This document shows positions 20,935 to 32,058 of a stretch of 64,000 nt of DNA, one piece after another (position 1 is the stretch's first letter; every line of letters starts with the position of its first letter). The notes under the pieces are model-generated. The model ran no database searches and was not told the origin of the DNA. It worked only from the letters and a program-made list of their open reading frames with translations. The stretch lies in contig JAEBUN010000022.1 of NCBI GenBank assembly GCA_023014365.1, positions 1 through 64,000 of the forward strand. Direction: 5' to 3'. Origin of the DNA: Lepiota brunneoincarnata (lineage: Eukaryota > Basidiomycota > Agaricomycetes > Agaricales > Agaricaceae). A program made the translations under genes and the position numbers.

Positions 20935-23626
20935 ATTTCCGCTTGCTGCTCGCTGAACTTGACATTTAAAACTCACTAGCTTATTATTTGCCATGCCATC
21001 AATATTTAGTAGTATGCATTCACCACCCCTTTTTTCGCTTGCCCTTCCTCTTACTTGTCATCGACTATGTATACCTGATAGGCTCTGGACCATCCGGTTT
21101 TATGTCTGCTCTCATCCAATTGTGTCTCACTTATTGGTTCTCTGCCCCGCAGACACTCGCTAGCAACGGGATTGCAAGTTCGTGCCCTCCCTTCACTAGC
21201 CCGTTCTCCTCCATGCCCTGTCCTCTGCGCATCCGGCTTCCGAGCGCATCGAAATCTGCGCCCGCTCAATACCTCTGACTTCCGCTCCTGCGCCCACAAC
21301 GTCTGCATATCAGCTCCGCAGCAACGCAGCAACCCCACAACGGCCGAAACACATGTATGCACACCGTCTTTTATATTCCTTTCCTTTCTTTCGCCTCCCG
21401 ATTCCCCACTCTACCCTTTACGCTCGGTTTTCGCGACCTCAACGTCGCTGAGCTGGGACAAGCCATTCAACTGGCATATGTCCGCCCTATCCTTATTTTC
21501 TTTTTCCCTAGTTACGTATGTACTTTTATTTCACTCGCGTTTCGACTCCATACAATAGTTTGGTTTGTGTAAATACAACGAGACTACGTAGGAGACGGTA
21601 GTGAATAATACCCCTATCTCTCGCAGAAAACTCTGGGTCTAAGAGACGCGACGTACGCTCGACGTCGCACTCGCAAAGTCCCTCGCTACCTAACCTAACT
21701 TACACCCCTTCAGTCGACATCCACGAAATCATCCCACTGCAACACACAACAGACGACGGCGATCCAGATCCAGGACGGCGCTCTACACTATAGCCAATGC
21801 CCATCTCATCAGATGTGATGTATGTACCCTTTTGCGAATCTATTCGTGCGAGGAACCAGGATCACTAAAGGAGACGAGGGTAAGTCCGGGTACTACGCCG
21901 GGTTCACTGGTTGTGTCATTTCGTGGAGTTTATAATTGGAGTTATACTAGGATTCTACATTTTGTCTTTGCTAAATGCGCGACGGTATTTCAGTGAGCTT
22001 GGACTGGGGAGTACCATGTTCATGTTTTGGGTACTCGAAGAGCGCCTGGCTCTCGCTAGTCAGTAGTATTTCAGTGTAGACAGGATGGGTTTATATCACC
22101 CAATTTACTTCAATATATTACCGGTCCCTTTGATGCAGATATAGAGCTCTGGCACTTACTATCTGTTGAGCCTTCGCCCAAAACGCTGGCCGCAATCATC
22201 GCACATTTCCTTTCTCCCTGGTCCCTATTTTCGCCTTACGTGCTGCCTGCCGCATTGCTCCGGATTGTCTATTATAAGAGGGCAATCAAATCAAATTCCG
22301 GTTTCTATGACCTTCGCGTGTGATCAGAGGCTGCAGACCCAAGTTGTACCCAGCGATAGTCCGAAAATGTTTGTACAAGATGCCACCCCGAAAGGAATCT
22401 ACGCTGCTTCAGGCACAAAAATTACGGCTCAGGTGAGCAATATGAGCGTCTCTACGGTACCGCTTGCTACCCATCAGAAACCGGAGGAATTTTCTTTGAA
22501 AGCACTCAGGCGGCAGCTTTTGATGGCGCTAGCTGGCCATGGCTTCACTTCCTTCCTCGACTAAGCACATCGCCCCTCATGTATCGAACTTGGTGGTCTC
22601 GGACTAGATCCTCGCATTATTGGGAGGATCATGAGTACATGAATACGGTAATCCGATTTTTCCATTTTTCTGAGACGGGTCCCGCAAGATGGATATCACC
22701 TGCTTTGGATCACTTCTGGTCACTTTCGCCGCATTCCCGTTCCTTAATATCTTTGCAAGATGGACAAGGAGTATGAACGCGATAGGTTATAAGACGGTCT
22801 GCTTCCAAATGGCGGTATTCATGGGGGTATGGTCGTTAACATCGTACTCCTAAAAGATGTGGTGTGGTGATGGATATGAAAGGCCGTACGCAATGGATGC
22901 AGCCCCAATTGCAAATTGATCAGACGTTGGTCAACCCCGTCATAATCGGTCAAGATCCGGACCCATTGTTTCTCACCGTTCATGCCAACAGGCTTCTCTA
23001 GGCTTTCTCACGAAACGCCAGTCCTCAGGCGGTTCGTGCAATAGCAAACTCGGCCGGTGCGGCGCTTAACAGCACTGATATCCGCAACTTATAGTCCATA
23101 CCCGGGGATTAGCGCACGCGTTCAGGCTGAACGGTTGGATGGTATGGGTCCGTAGATGAATATGAGACACCGACGGACAGGATGGGGGTTTATAAACCAG
23201 TCACACGCTTCTGACAGCACCACCATCTCCACCAGTCGTGCCTCTATCCCTTCTTCATTGATTATTTATTTCGAACAGTGACGTCTTCTCGTAAACTCAC
23301 ATGATGTTCCTCTCGGGACATTCCAAGGGAATGTCGATGTTTGCTGTAAACACGTTGCAAAAGATGGTGCGACAGCTATATACAGGTGGTGAAGGCTAAA
23401 ATGTAGGTATACCACAGGAGTGCTCTGCTGTTGAAGTTGTGTGACTCAACACCCATTTCAGTTCACTTTTGGTCTTAACTAGCCCACACCGTCATTTGCA
23501 TCCGGAACTAGATCGGAGTCTTGTGATCACCACGTGTGATGGGAAGCTGTATTTCAGGAAGTGGTTATAATGTTGTTATCTTTACCCCGTTCACTTGCTC
23601 CCCTTCTTCCTACTTTGAGATATTTC
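20935..23626. other. Spacer between duplicate copies, with unoccupied Copia site
   Basis: Includes the end of copy A and the start of copy B. At 21862-21895 (ATCACTAAAGGAGACGAGGG then TAAGTCCGGGTAC) copy A has the sequence that in copy B is split by the Copia element (32001-32021 and 50959-50971), and similarity continues to about 22065. An open frame at 22307-22564 (starting MTFACDQ) has no duplicate or recognised domain, and I do not call it a gene. Confidence 0.6.
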
Positions 23627-24443
23627 ATGCCGTTTTTTCAAGGCGCTCACAGTTTTGACATCCATGGGGGGCAGTTTTGTGAGGTAAATAGCGACATCTA
23701 CAGCCTTAAAATCGACAACTCTGTGGAGATCTCTTCTGGGGGAGTATTGGATAATGTGATCATTTCACCAAACAACTCGGGTCAGAACTACCAGTATAAC
23801 TGTGTGTATAATCTGGCCCATGGTACTTTTTCACAGGGGATCTCATACAAACGCGTTCGGATTCATAGGTCCCCCGCTAACCGTAGGTGAGGACAACTTC
23901 ACCTTTTGAAGAAGCGGCTCACAATTCAAAAGCGGCTGACGATGTCGGTTGGCCCATGGGCGACTGCGTAGTTTATAATTCTGTAAAACTATCCGGGAGG
24001 GAGTTCAGCTTTGTGACAATTGCACCCAATAACTCCGGACAACAATACCGATTTTCTGGTGTGTATAATGATTCTATTCTGTGCCCGAAAACTTATGTTA
24101 GTCACCAAATAAGGTCCCAGGCGGATTCTTGATCAGGGGCCTAGAGCTGGTTCCCCACCACCTATGGTGATTATTAATTTTCATTCAATATATATAATGA
24201 AGTCTCATAACCAGTCAGCTACGAACTCTAGATCAGGCAGTACAGGATAAAAAATTGCAAACCGACCAAGAAGAAAGGGACGGATCTCCGCCGAAATACG
24301 AGTGTCAGTTCAACGTTGAAGAACGATCAGCAAGGGTATCGATGTGTAAAAATATTGTGTATCCACAATCCCTGGAGTCCAGCTTCGTCCTCTGGACTTC
24401 AGGCATGCTTCTCATCATTTTATCTAATATGTACAGTAGCTGA
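23627..24443 (+). CDS. Module gene B1: two PNNS modules, charged tail
   Basis: Duplicate of A1. Five exons (23627-23793, 23837-23886, 23933-24062, 24121-24166, 24219-24443) join in frame to 205 aa. Exon 1 and exon 2 have the same lengths as in A1 (167 and 50 nt). It begins MPFFQGAHSFDIHGGQF and carries modules DNSVEISSGGVLDNVIISP-NNSGQ and NSVKLSGREFSFVTIAP-NNSGQ, then a Q/E/K tail and a hydrophobic C-terminus (VLWTSGMLLIILSNMYSS) absent from A1. The intron after module 2 (24063-24120) has no counterpart in A1, where the two flanks are joined. The hydrophobic end may be a tail anchor or may result from divergence of the last exon. Function unknown. Confidence 0.7.
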
Positions 24444-25430
24444 CAGCTTCGTCCTCTGGGCTTCATATATATATGTTGCACTCGTAAATCCAGTGCGCTA
24501 TTGCTCGTCAAAACAGTAAGTTTAATATAGAGGTAGACTAGCAGTTATGAGGTTTGGGGCGACGGGTAGCTACAGCGGAGAGCCCATGATAACTATCTAG
24601 GAATTGTAGAAGGAGGATTGAAGACAATGCGTCAGGATACCGAGACACGTCGGAAGGTACCAAAATATAGAAGGATTTTATACTATTGAACGAGTCTAAG
24701 CACTGAAGAACTACCTAGGCCTAGTGATAGCTGGGAGAGGATGGCGCTGGTACACCTGTGCGTGTAATAAAAATGATATATACCATTGGATTCGTTGTTT
24801 AAATGTTGGGGCAGTGTTTTGGAGTCTTCCAGGAGAGCAAACGGTTCTAGACATGACAGGGCAGCGTCAGCGGACTTGCGGCCGACGCCTTTGCTATGTG
24901 GCTTGTCTGTTTTATCTGTAAGTACCAATTTCCATGTTCCTCAGCATTCGTCCCGGCTCGCTTCGATGGAACATATGCACAGAGAGTTTACGTTGTCGGC
25001 TCTGACCCGAGGGGAGCTCGTACCGCATGCACGTACCACACACATTGTCCTGCCGTCACCAGCTTCCAGGCGCTTGCATAAGAAAAAACGTGCCAACGAG
25101 CTGCAAGTGCAACCAGAGTTGCCAACACCGACCCCCCCCAACCCATATATGGTGTGTGAATAATAACCTCCAAGCCCTTGTCCACGTTTCTTGTGCATGC
25201 CCGGCATTGACATCAGTCACCGCTGGCACAAAGCAACTCACCCCGGCCTCCATACGTTTTCTTATCAAATATATTAGCGGCCACAAGTGAGCGTACATTT
25301 TAAGTACGACGAGCAGATCGCGTTGTTAGAGTGCAGCTGCACTTGTGAGTCTCCCTCTTGATGTCCTCGCCCTCACTTTCTCACCATACCTGCCCTTGAT
25401 TAGCTGACTGTTTTGTTTCCTTTCTGTCAG

Positions 25431-26042
25431 TTTAGCCTACCTTCAAGATACATCCAGCGCAGTATGCAAAACGAGTACGTTACGGGGATCAACGATAGGG
25501 GAACGAATGATAACCGCATCATTGACGGTGCGACTGTGAATGCAGAAGAGTTTGAGGGAATAGTGATCGAGCATAACAACTCGAGGCAGAAAATTAACAT
25601 CCTACCCCATCCTTCCCGCGAGTGAGAGTCCTATATCACCCCGCAAGTTTCTCCAGGTAATTGCATGCTCGACCCGGGATTGATACCCAGAAATGGCTCA
25701 TGATCTGCAGGTTATATGGTTGCAGGCCGTTCCAAAGTTGACAATTCTGTTTCCCTCGCTGGTTCTAAACTCGCGAAGAATGCGATCACCAGACCCGATA
25801 ATTCCCGGCAAATCATAGCCTCCCACGAGTTTAACGTTGATTCTGGCCACCGGCGACCAGAGGGGCGCTCTTCCGGTACTCGGCGACTGGAAAGTAGGGG
25901 TTTGACTTCGCCTTCATGGCTTGCAAATGAGCTCATTATATATTTCCTCATGATCTACAGACGCATTCGATTCGGCGGCGACCACCAGGGCCTGGTATCG
26001 ACAGATCCCACGGGAGGGAGGGGGCGAGAGCCCAACGCATGA
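25431..26042 (+). CDS. Module gene B-mid: third and fourth modules (partial model)
   Basis: Counterpart of 15013-15629. The first exon follows TTTCTGTCAG and reads NDNRIIDGATVNAEEFEGIV then IEHNNSRQKI. A second exon from 25726 (after GTTGCAG) reads SKVDNSVSLAGSKLAKNAIT then RPDNSRQ and a Ser/Arg/Gly-rich end. The GTATGT donor present in A after the first module is deleted here, so splicing between the two must differ (a GTGAGA at about 25621 is possible) or the gene is impaired. Downstream frames to about 26454 hold a Pro/Gln-rich continuation. The start is not resolved. Confidence 0.45.
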
Positions 26043-27848
26043 GCCCCTACCTCCATACCACAGGCAGCCATTGTGGCTGAAAATCCGAACTGATCCCCTG
26101 GGATTTCTCATGGCTACCCTCATAGGTCTCTGGTATCAGCTTGAGCTCGTCTTTCAGGATCTCCTTCAGAATCAGAATCAGAACCAGCAACTCAAGCCCG
26201 GTCAACAGTTTACGGCGTTGTCTGGGGGGGCCCAGGGATTAGATCCAGTTTCACGTCCCGCTCCGCCTGGACGTTCACATAGGCACGAGCACCAGTATAT
26301 CATATTGAAACTATGTACCAACAATGACCTTTTCTTCATGAATCCTGGAGATACGTGCTTGAAAGAGGGATGGGTCATGACACTACAACTACACTGCGGC
26401 GATCGCAATTTCTGGCCCCCTCTCGAGGATCCTCCAGAGTATATTGATGCATAGTATTTCATGCAATCCCGAGGGAACACTAACTGCCTCTGCACCTCAG
26501 CGTAGCCACGCACGTGCTCTTGGTTGCGAATCGATCAGACGTTGGTCGACCTCGTCATAACCTGTCAAGACATCGGTCCCACCTGGCTAAGCGATTTCCC
26601 TCGGGATGGCCAAGCTGTCCATGAACTCTACCTTAGCTTCAGCGCATTTTCGGATTTTTTCCACTCCCAACCTTTGTCCGAATGTTGCCCCATTTTTGGA
26701 AATCATACGGCCCGCGCTTTCCATCAGAAGCGCCTCCTGATCATGGCTCGAAATAAAGCTGTATCGGCGGTTGCTCCAATTATAGCCAAGTATCACAAGT
26801 CCTGGTCAGATATAAGGCGGACCCCCGCACAACCGGGTTGAATTAAAATTGGACAAACTTCCACCGAACACAACGGCCTTCTCCGTCAAGCTTCAAGCGC
26901 TGAAACCAAACGGGGTTTGACGCTAGCCTCTGTCATCCAATCTCGCTCCGTGCGCAGTGTCGGTGTCTCGCAGGTCAAGGCATTTAGATGGATAAAAAAT
27001 GGGCCATGAAGTCCTGCCCTAATTATGTTGCGCGAGAGCAGGTAAGTGACCCGGCACGAAAGCAGCAACATCGCAAGCAACTCAAACATGATTTCGATAT
27101 CTATCTGATCTGTTTTGAAGTCCCTGGGTCAAAAAGGTTGGGGAGAAATGGCCGAGCATAACAGACCGAATTTCATTGCACAACCATGCAGAGTTTGTCA
27201 TGAACACCAATATCTTGTCGAGCTGGAGCCTCGGCCACCGAACCGTATCCGGACACACATGCTCGGTGTTCCCTTTCTTTGCATGGATTACCATGTGCGA
27301 AATAGCTTCGACCAGCGTTAGAATCAAACGGTTCGTTTAATGGCTTAAACTCTTGCCCACAGAACTGTGGTCTGGCGAGATGTAGTAATAGCAAAATTGT
27401 CGGACCCAACAGCATATATAAAAGGACATGTGCCCTAAAATTGGGAAGGAAGTGAGAGAACGAAGGGCGTTAAAGAAGCGAGTCGGCGCTCCAACAGACA
27501 CTGACCAAGTACTCGGGAGAATGTCAGCTGATGGTGGTCCCATTTAATGAAAGACAACTTTAGAAGAAGAGCGAATGCCCTGGACCGAAATTGTCCAGCT
27601 TTACAACCTGATTTCATGTTGAATCGACGCCAAAAAGGGGAATGCATGCTCAATATTTAACAACTTAGCGCCGTGAACACGCTTGCTCCCGCTAATTAGT
27701 ACAATGGTCTCTCATGAATGTCACCTTATCCCTATCGTGGCAGCCGCAATCTAATAGCACCAGTGTCTAAAGACATGTTGTGCGTTCGGGAGAATTGCAG
27801 ATATAAACAGCACTCCTCTGGTCTGTCATCCGGCGAGCCCAGTGATAA

Positions 27849-28409
27849 GTGGGAGGTTCTCCTTCCCCTTCTCCCCTCCGAAGGCATACTTCGTTAGCCG
27901 ACATTCATATCATTACCTTACATCCTTCAGCTCAAGATCCCAAACATTATCAAGCTCTTGCGACGGACGGCAAAGAGATGCCCACGACTAACCAGATCGA
28001 CAACACCGTGAGGGTGGATACACGGAAAGCCACTGGGGTGTATATTGCACCTGATAACTCAAGACAGCAAATTTCAACCTGTGCGTATCAGTTATTCCAT
28101 CTGTCCAGCAGGGCGTCTCACACCATCCCACAATATGTTCTCCATACTTCAGCTTCTTCAGCAAGTAATGATATACTGTTCTTCGAACAGATACAAGGAA
28201 ATAGCTCATGGTTAACAGATGATGTCAGATCCCAAATCATCAATGCCGTGACTGTGCCCGCAAACCAGGATATTCGTGTTCAGCCTAATAATTCGTACCA
28301 AGCTATTCTACCTGTGAGTTTCATTCATCCTTCTGGGACCAGAAGTTTACGATATCCATATGTTAATGCTTGCGATGCACGAAATCAGGGAGGTAGCACC
28401 ACTCGATGA
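27849..28409 (+). CDS. Module gene B2: two PNNS modules
   Basis: Exons up to 28080 and 28153-28409 join in frame (GTGCGT donor, TACTTCAG acceptor). The first carries QIDNTVRVDTRKATGVYIAP then DNSRQQ. The second carries a Ser/Asp linker and a shorter module (IINAVTVPANQDIRVQP then NNSYQ) and ends at TGA 28407-28409. The 5' limit given is the open frame; it has no ATG, so the true first exon is upstream or the reading frame is part of the preceding gene. Copy A2 is frameshifted. Function unknown. Confidence 0.55.
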   Translation: MGGSPSPSPLRRHTSLADIHIITLHPSAQDPKHYQALATDGKEMPTTNQIDNTVRVDTRKATGVYIAPDNSRQQISTCAYQLFHLSSRASHTIPQYVLHTSASSASNDILFFEQIQGNSSWLTDDVRSQIINAVTVPANQDIRVQPNNSYQAILPVSFIHPSGTRSLRYPYVNACDARNQGGSTTR

Positions 28410-28788
28410 ATATTTTTGTTTTAAATGCGTGTATATGGATGTGTTGCTTTCTGCCTTGTGTTTTGTAAAAGGAAAAAATGTTTGATAAGTGTTTGAACCT
28501 AATGCATTTGTTCATATTGTTAGCCGAAGTTGAGCATAGCAGAATGAGTCAGCTGGCATGTGGATAGTAAGAGACTGCGCATATTCACCCAGGGATGAGA
28601 AGTTTGGTATACCAATTGAATGACCTCTATTTGTAGTATTTATTGTAACATATGCAGAGAGAATCTGATGTGATTTTCTACCTACTGCGGAGTTGTTTTG
28701 AATCATGGTCACGAAAATGAACTTTCTCGTATGATTTCTCGATTCAAACCTAATGGCACTGCTGGCGTATGACTATTTCCGCATGTGC

Positions 28789-28946
28789 GATATCTTTTGA
28801 TTATATGCTAAAATATAGACAGGGGTATTACAGCCATGGATATCATAAATATGCAATCGCTCAAGGCCAGGTCGTAATTGGATATTAATTACATTCACAG
28901 TAGTGATACCCTTGTCTGATATTTTAGCATATAATCAAAAGATATC
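28789..28946. mobile_element. Hairpin (MITE-like) element with ~40-bp inverted ends
   Basis: The ends are inverted copies: GATATCTTTTGATTATATGC at 28789 and its complement GCATATAATCAAAAGATATC ending at 28946, continuing inward about 40 bp with few mismatches. The element is about 158 bp, non-coding, and absent at the matching place in copy A (about 18230). This fits a miniature inverted-repeat transposon inserted in copy B. I see no clear target-site duplication, so excision or foldback origin is not excluded. Confidence 0.65.
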
Positions 28947-29641
28947 TCACGCTCAAATATAGCCACGCGCCAGCAGGGTCGTTCGTACACAAACGGGTCA
29001 CGTGCAGCGCCCCTACGGGCGTCAAAGAAACCAGGGGGTAGGACTCTAAGAGACTGCGAGCAAAAGCAAGCGGCGACAGACAAAGTTATCGCCCTTACCC
29101 CTTGTTTCCGTAGGCGACACCCGCACTTCTGGCCCTTATCAATTGTCTTCTGCCCGCAGGTAATGTCCTCGCCCTCCATTCCACTTGGAAATTTTTATCA
29201 TGTTTGATTCCCCATTCATCCCGCTCCGCGATTATCACCTTTTAGATATCCCCTGGCGCAATTTGAGGCTAAAAAATGTAGTGCGTTCGGCGCTGATGAC
29301 GGGCTTTGCGCCGATTAACATCTCTATATTCAGATTCCTACCCCTCACCGTTCGGGGTACGACTATCTCTGTGTCCTCGATTTACATTAGTCTGACGGAT
29401 GTCGGGTTCAACGGGGACAGCCGGGCACACGTTTGTGCTAGACACGTTGTGGTTAGGTGTTCGCTGCGCTCGGATCGGGACGAGTATCCTCTTCTCAAGC
29501 AGACCAGGGCTACCTTGAAGGTGCGTATTTTTCGGCCGAGATCCTCGGGGGCTACGGGAGAATTGTAGTGTGTATACCCTCAATCTCTAGGTTTCCTGTG
29601 TTCTTCGGCAGATCAAATATCTGTCCTCGTGGCGATCCAAA

Positions 29642-30964
29642 ATGCCGTTCTTCCAAGGTGCTCACAGCTTGCATATCGACGGGGGACAGTTCTTTGAGAT
29701 GAACGGTGACATCGCACACCGCAAGGTGGACAATTCTGTACGGCTAGAGGGAGAGATGTTCGAGAATGTGACCATTGCCCCTGATAATTCGCGACAAAAG
29801 ATCCAACTCCACCGTGCGTATACCATCCGGCCGATTGCAGTTTGTCCTAAAAACGAGAATGGGTCTCACTATTCGCCCCTACAGCTCCCAGATTTGATGA
29901 CAACATGCTGCGTACCTTGGGTGCTCTGCCCACTCTCGGTGAGGATATTTTTAATTTTGAGGTAGGACGACGACCAGTAGCTCATGACATCGGGAGCAAT
30001 ATGGGTAACCATGGCATCATCGATAATTCAGTGAAACTGGGACCACGTGGGAAGGTGTTTAGAAATGTGGTCGTTAAACCGGATAACTCAAGACAAGAAT
30101 GCAGCATTTTCGGTATGCCTCCTCTGTGTCACCCGTCTTTGGTCTATATCCCCCGTATGTACTACAGAACGAGTTGCCTATCATAACGCGCCCGATTGGG
30201 TGCACACTAGTCGCTCTCAACCAGCCAACGGTGAGTATTGCTGCGCTCCGGATACCTTGGCTCGAGGCTCATTACCGCCCCTTACAGGTCCGAATTCGCT
30301 TCACCAGCTACGACGACAATATGAGCAATTGCAACCCCACCACGAAGAAACGCGAGAAAATCAGTCTCCGCCATACGCAGCATCCTCTGAATCAAATCCA
30401 AAGGGTGCTGTCAGAGTTGACGAGAGTTCTTCGCCGCATTTCCGTATCGACCCCGTCCTTTATGGTGGTTCTAGATCAAGATACTTAGAACCCATTCATC
30501 ATATGCCTCCGAAACCGTCTTATGGGGAGGCCGTATACGATCCTGCTGGAAGATTCGCTCTGCCCCCTGCATCCTGGATTCAGCCAGCAAATGTGCTCCC
30601 GAATACTGAAATACCCCCTGCCGCACCCTTGCCTACCGCTTCGTTCAATGAAGGGGGGGGCCCTTGTCATTCATCTCCCCGATCTCAGCGGGTCACCTCG
30701 GCACCTACTCTTCCGACTCTTCCGTCCATACTTCCTGTTGCTCCCGCGGTACAGGGGGCCGATAACTCGTCCCCAACTCCGGAGACTGACGTGGTGGCGG
30801 CACAATCTGCGGCCGTTTGGTCTGGTCCTCTGGAGACCCCAACCACTTTAGCGGCTACCCCGGCCCAGCGAAAGAAAAAAATGAATCCTGTCCGGCGTCT
30901 GATGACATGGAGTGTACAGAAGCTGAAAGTCAGAGTTACACAGATTCCGCTTGCTGTTCGCTGA
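29642..30964 (+). CDS. Module gene B3: two PNNS modules plus Pro/Ser-rich tail
   Basis: Duplicate of A3. Exons 29642-29813, 29885-29938, 29978-30112 and 30168-30964 join in frame to 385 aa. Exon lengths 172, 54 and 135 nt equal those of A3, while introns differ in length (71, 39 and 55 nt here). Leader GAHSLHIDGGQF, modules VDNSVRLEGEMFENVTIAP-DNSRQ and IIDNSVKLGPRGKVFRNVVV-KPDNSRQ, linker LRTLGALPTLG, then a Pro/Ser-rich tail with RRQYEQLQ and QRKKK. The upstream sequence (from about 29185) is also conserved with A3. The 39-nt second intron is very short even for a basidiomycete. Function unknown; conservation of frame over four exons argues against decay. Confidence 0.8.
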
Positions 30965-31389
30965 AGTTGATATTTATAACTCACCAGCTAATCATCTGCC
31001 ATACCATCAACATTTAGTAGAACGCATTCACTACCCCTTTTTTTTTTTCGCTTGCCTTCCTCTTACCCGTCTTCTTCCTCAACTATGTATGCTTGTTAGA
31101 CTCTGGGCCATCCAGCTTTACACATTCTTCCTTTGTGTTTCATAAACGTTAGTATTACTGCTGGCACTTCTGCTCTCATCCAGTTGTGTATTCATCTTTT
31201 GTTCTCTGCCCGGCAGTGATAGTAGCCCAAAGAATCACGAATCCGGATGACTCGAGGCGCAGATCACATTCCCCGACCTATCTTTCCTTCCCCCTCCCCC
31301 ATCTTCTCTATGGACTATCCTAGTCGACATCCACAAAATCGCCCCACTACAATGCACGACGGACGACGGTGATCCAGATTCAGGATGGC

Positions 31390-31500
31390 GCTGTGAGGGA
31401 GGAAACTCGCCTACGTGCAAAATCTGTCCCTGCATCATATTTTCATTTAGGTATTTAAGTAGCACATTTGTACTTAGATACCTCAGCTCCCAACGACGAG
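31390..31500 (-). repeat. Dispersed repeat, inverted partner of 8993-9100
   Basis: Starts GCTGTGAGGGAGGAAACTCG and is the reverse-oriented relative of 8993-9100. Copy A has no such sequence at the corresponding position, so it marks one end of a roughly 565-bp insertion in copy B (31390 to about 31956). Confidence 0.7.
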
Positions 31501-31632
31501 GATGTCTCTGCTGCCATAAGACCTCTGATAGGCTACAGTGTAACCAGCTTGAAGTTTCTTCCCCTCAGTTTCACTCTCTCTCACTCTCTCTCTCTTTCTA
31601 AAGTCTCTCACTTGATGGAGTTGTACTTGTAC

Positions 31633-31861
31633 CACTGTGAACCCCTACAAGTTGTAATTTATGTCAGAAATAGTCAAGAAGTGAGAATTCCACCAGATAG
31701 TGCCATTTTAAGGAGAGTATGTAATAATGATATTTTGAGAATCACACCAGATAATGCCATTTTTCTGAATAAAGGTCGTAATTCTTTAATAATTCGATGT
31801 GAATTACGACACAGCCCCAACAATTTTCGACGTAAATTACGACCTGTAGGGGTTCACAGTG
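31633..31861. mobile_element. MITE-like element with terminal inverted repeats
   Basis: A 229-bp non-coding element whose ends, CACTGTGAACCCCTACAAGT (31633) and the complement of ACCTGTAGGGGTTCACAGTG (ending 31861), are inverted repeats of about 35 bp with few mismatches. It is flanked on both sides by TAC (31630-31632 and 31862-31864), a possible 3-bp target-site duplication. A DNA-transposon-derived MITE fits; the superfamily cannot be named. Confidence 0.7.
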
Positions 31862-32021
31862 TACCCAGTTTCACAAGGTCGAGAAGATGAGCCTGTGGTT
31901 GTTTCATCAACCACACCTCACCCTTATGATTGTCTTGGAGGATGATTCTCTTTCCTACAGCACTCTGCACCAAAGCCCAATGCCAAACCATTCTGAGCCA
32001 CTAAAGGAGATGAGGGGAAGT

Positions 32022-32058
32022 TGTAGGAATTTTACAAGCCAGTGGACAGTTGACGCGA
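32022..32058 (+). repeat. Copia 5' LTR, first piece
   Basis: TGTAGGAATTTTACAAGCCA onward matches the start of the 3' LTR at 50616. It ends with GCGA (32055-32058), the target-site duplication of Gypsy-2L. Confidence 0.9.

Larger units (their letters stand above)
11690..22065 (+). repeat. Segmental duplication, copy A
   Basis: Copy A aligns in order with copy B (22970-32021, resuming at 50959-51205). Landmarks are CTTCTCTAGGCTTTCTCACGA (11718 and about 22993), the first module exon (12794 and 23627), the two-module gene (19613 and 29642), and the 3' flank GACGAGGG/GATGAGGG (about 21870 and 32011). Offsets vary from 10.0 to 11.3 kb because of indels. Exons are conserved much better than introns and intergenic DNA. 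The left end is approximate. Confidence 0.85.
22970..32021 (+). repeat. Segmental duplication, copy B (main part)
   Basis: Partner of copy A. It is interrupted at 32021 by the Copia element and resumes after it (50959 to about 51205) until Gypsy-2R begins. Relative to A it has gained a hairpin element (28789-28946) and an insertion containing a MITE-like element (31390 to about 31956), and lacks the Copia RNase H fragment. Confidence 0.85.

Noticed and set aside
22166..22564. 132-codon plus-strand ORF between the duplicate copies
   Set aside because: No domain, no duplicate and no module; insufficient support for a gene.
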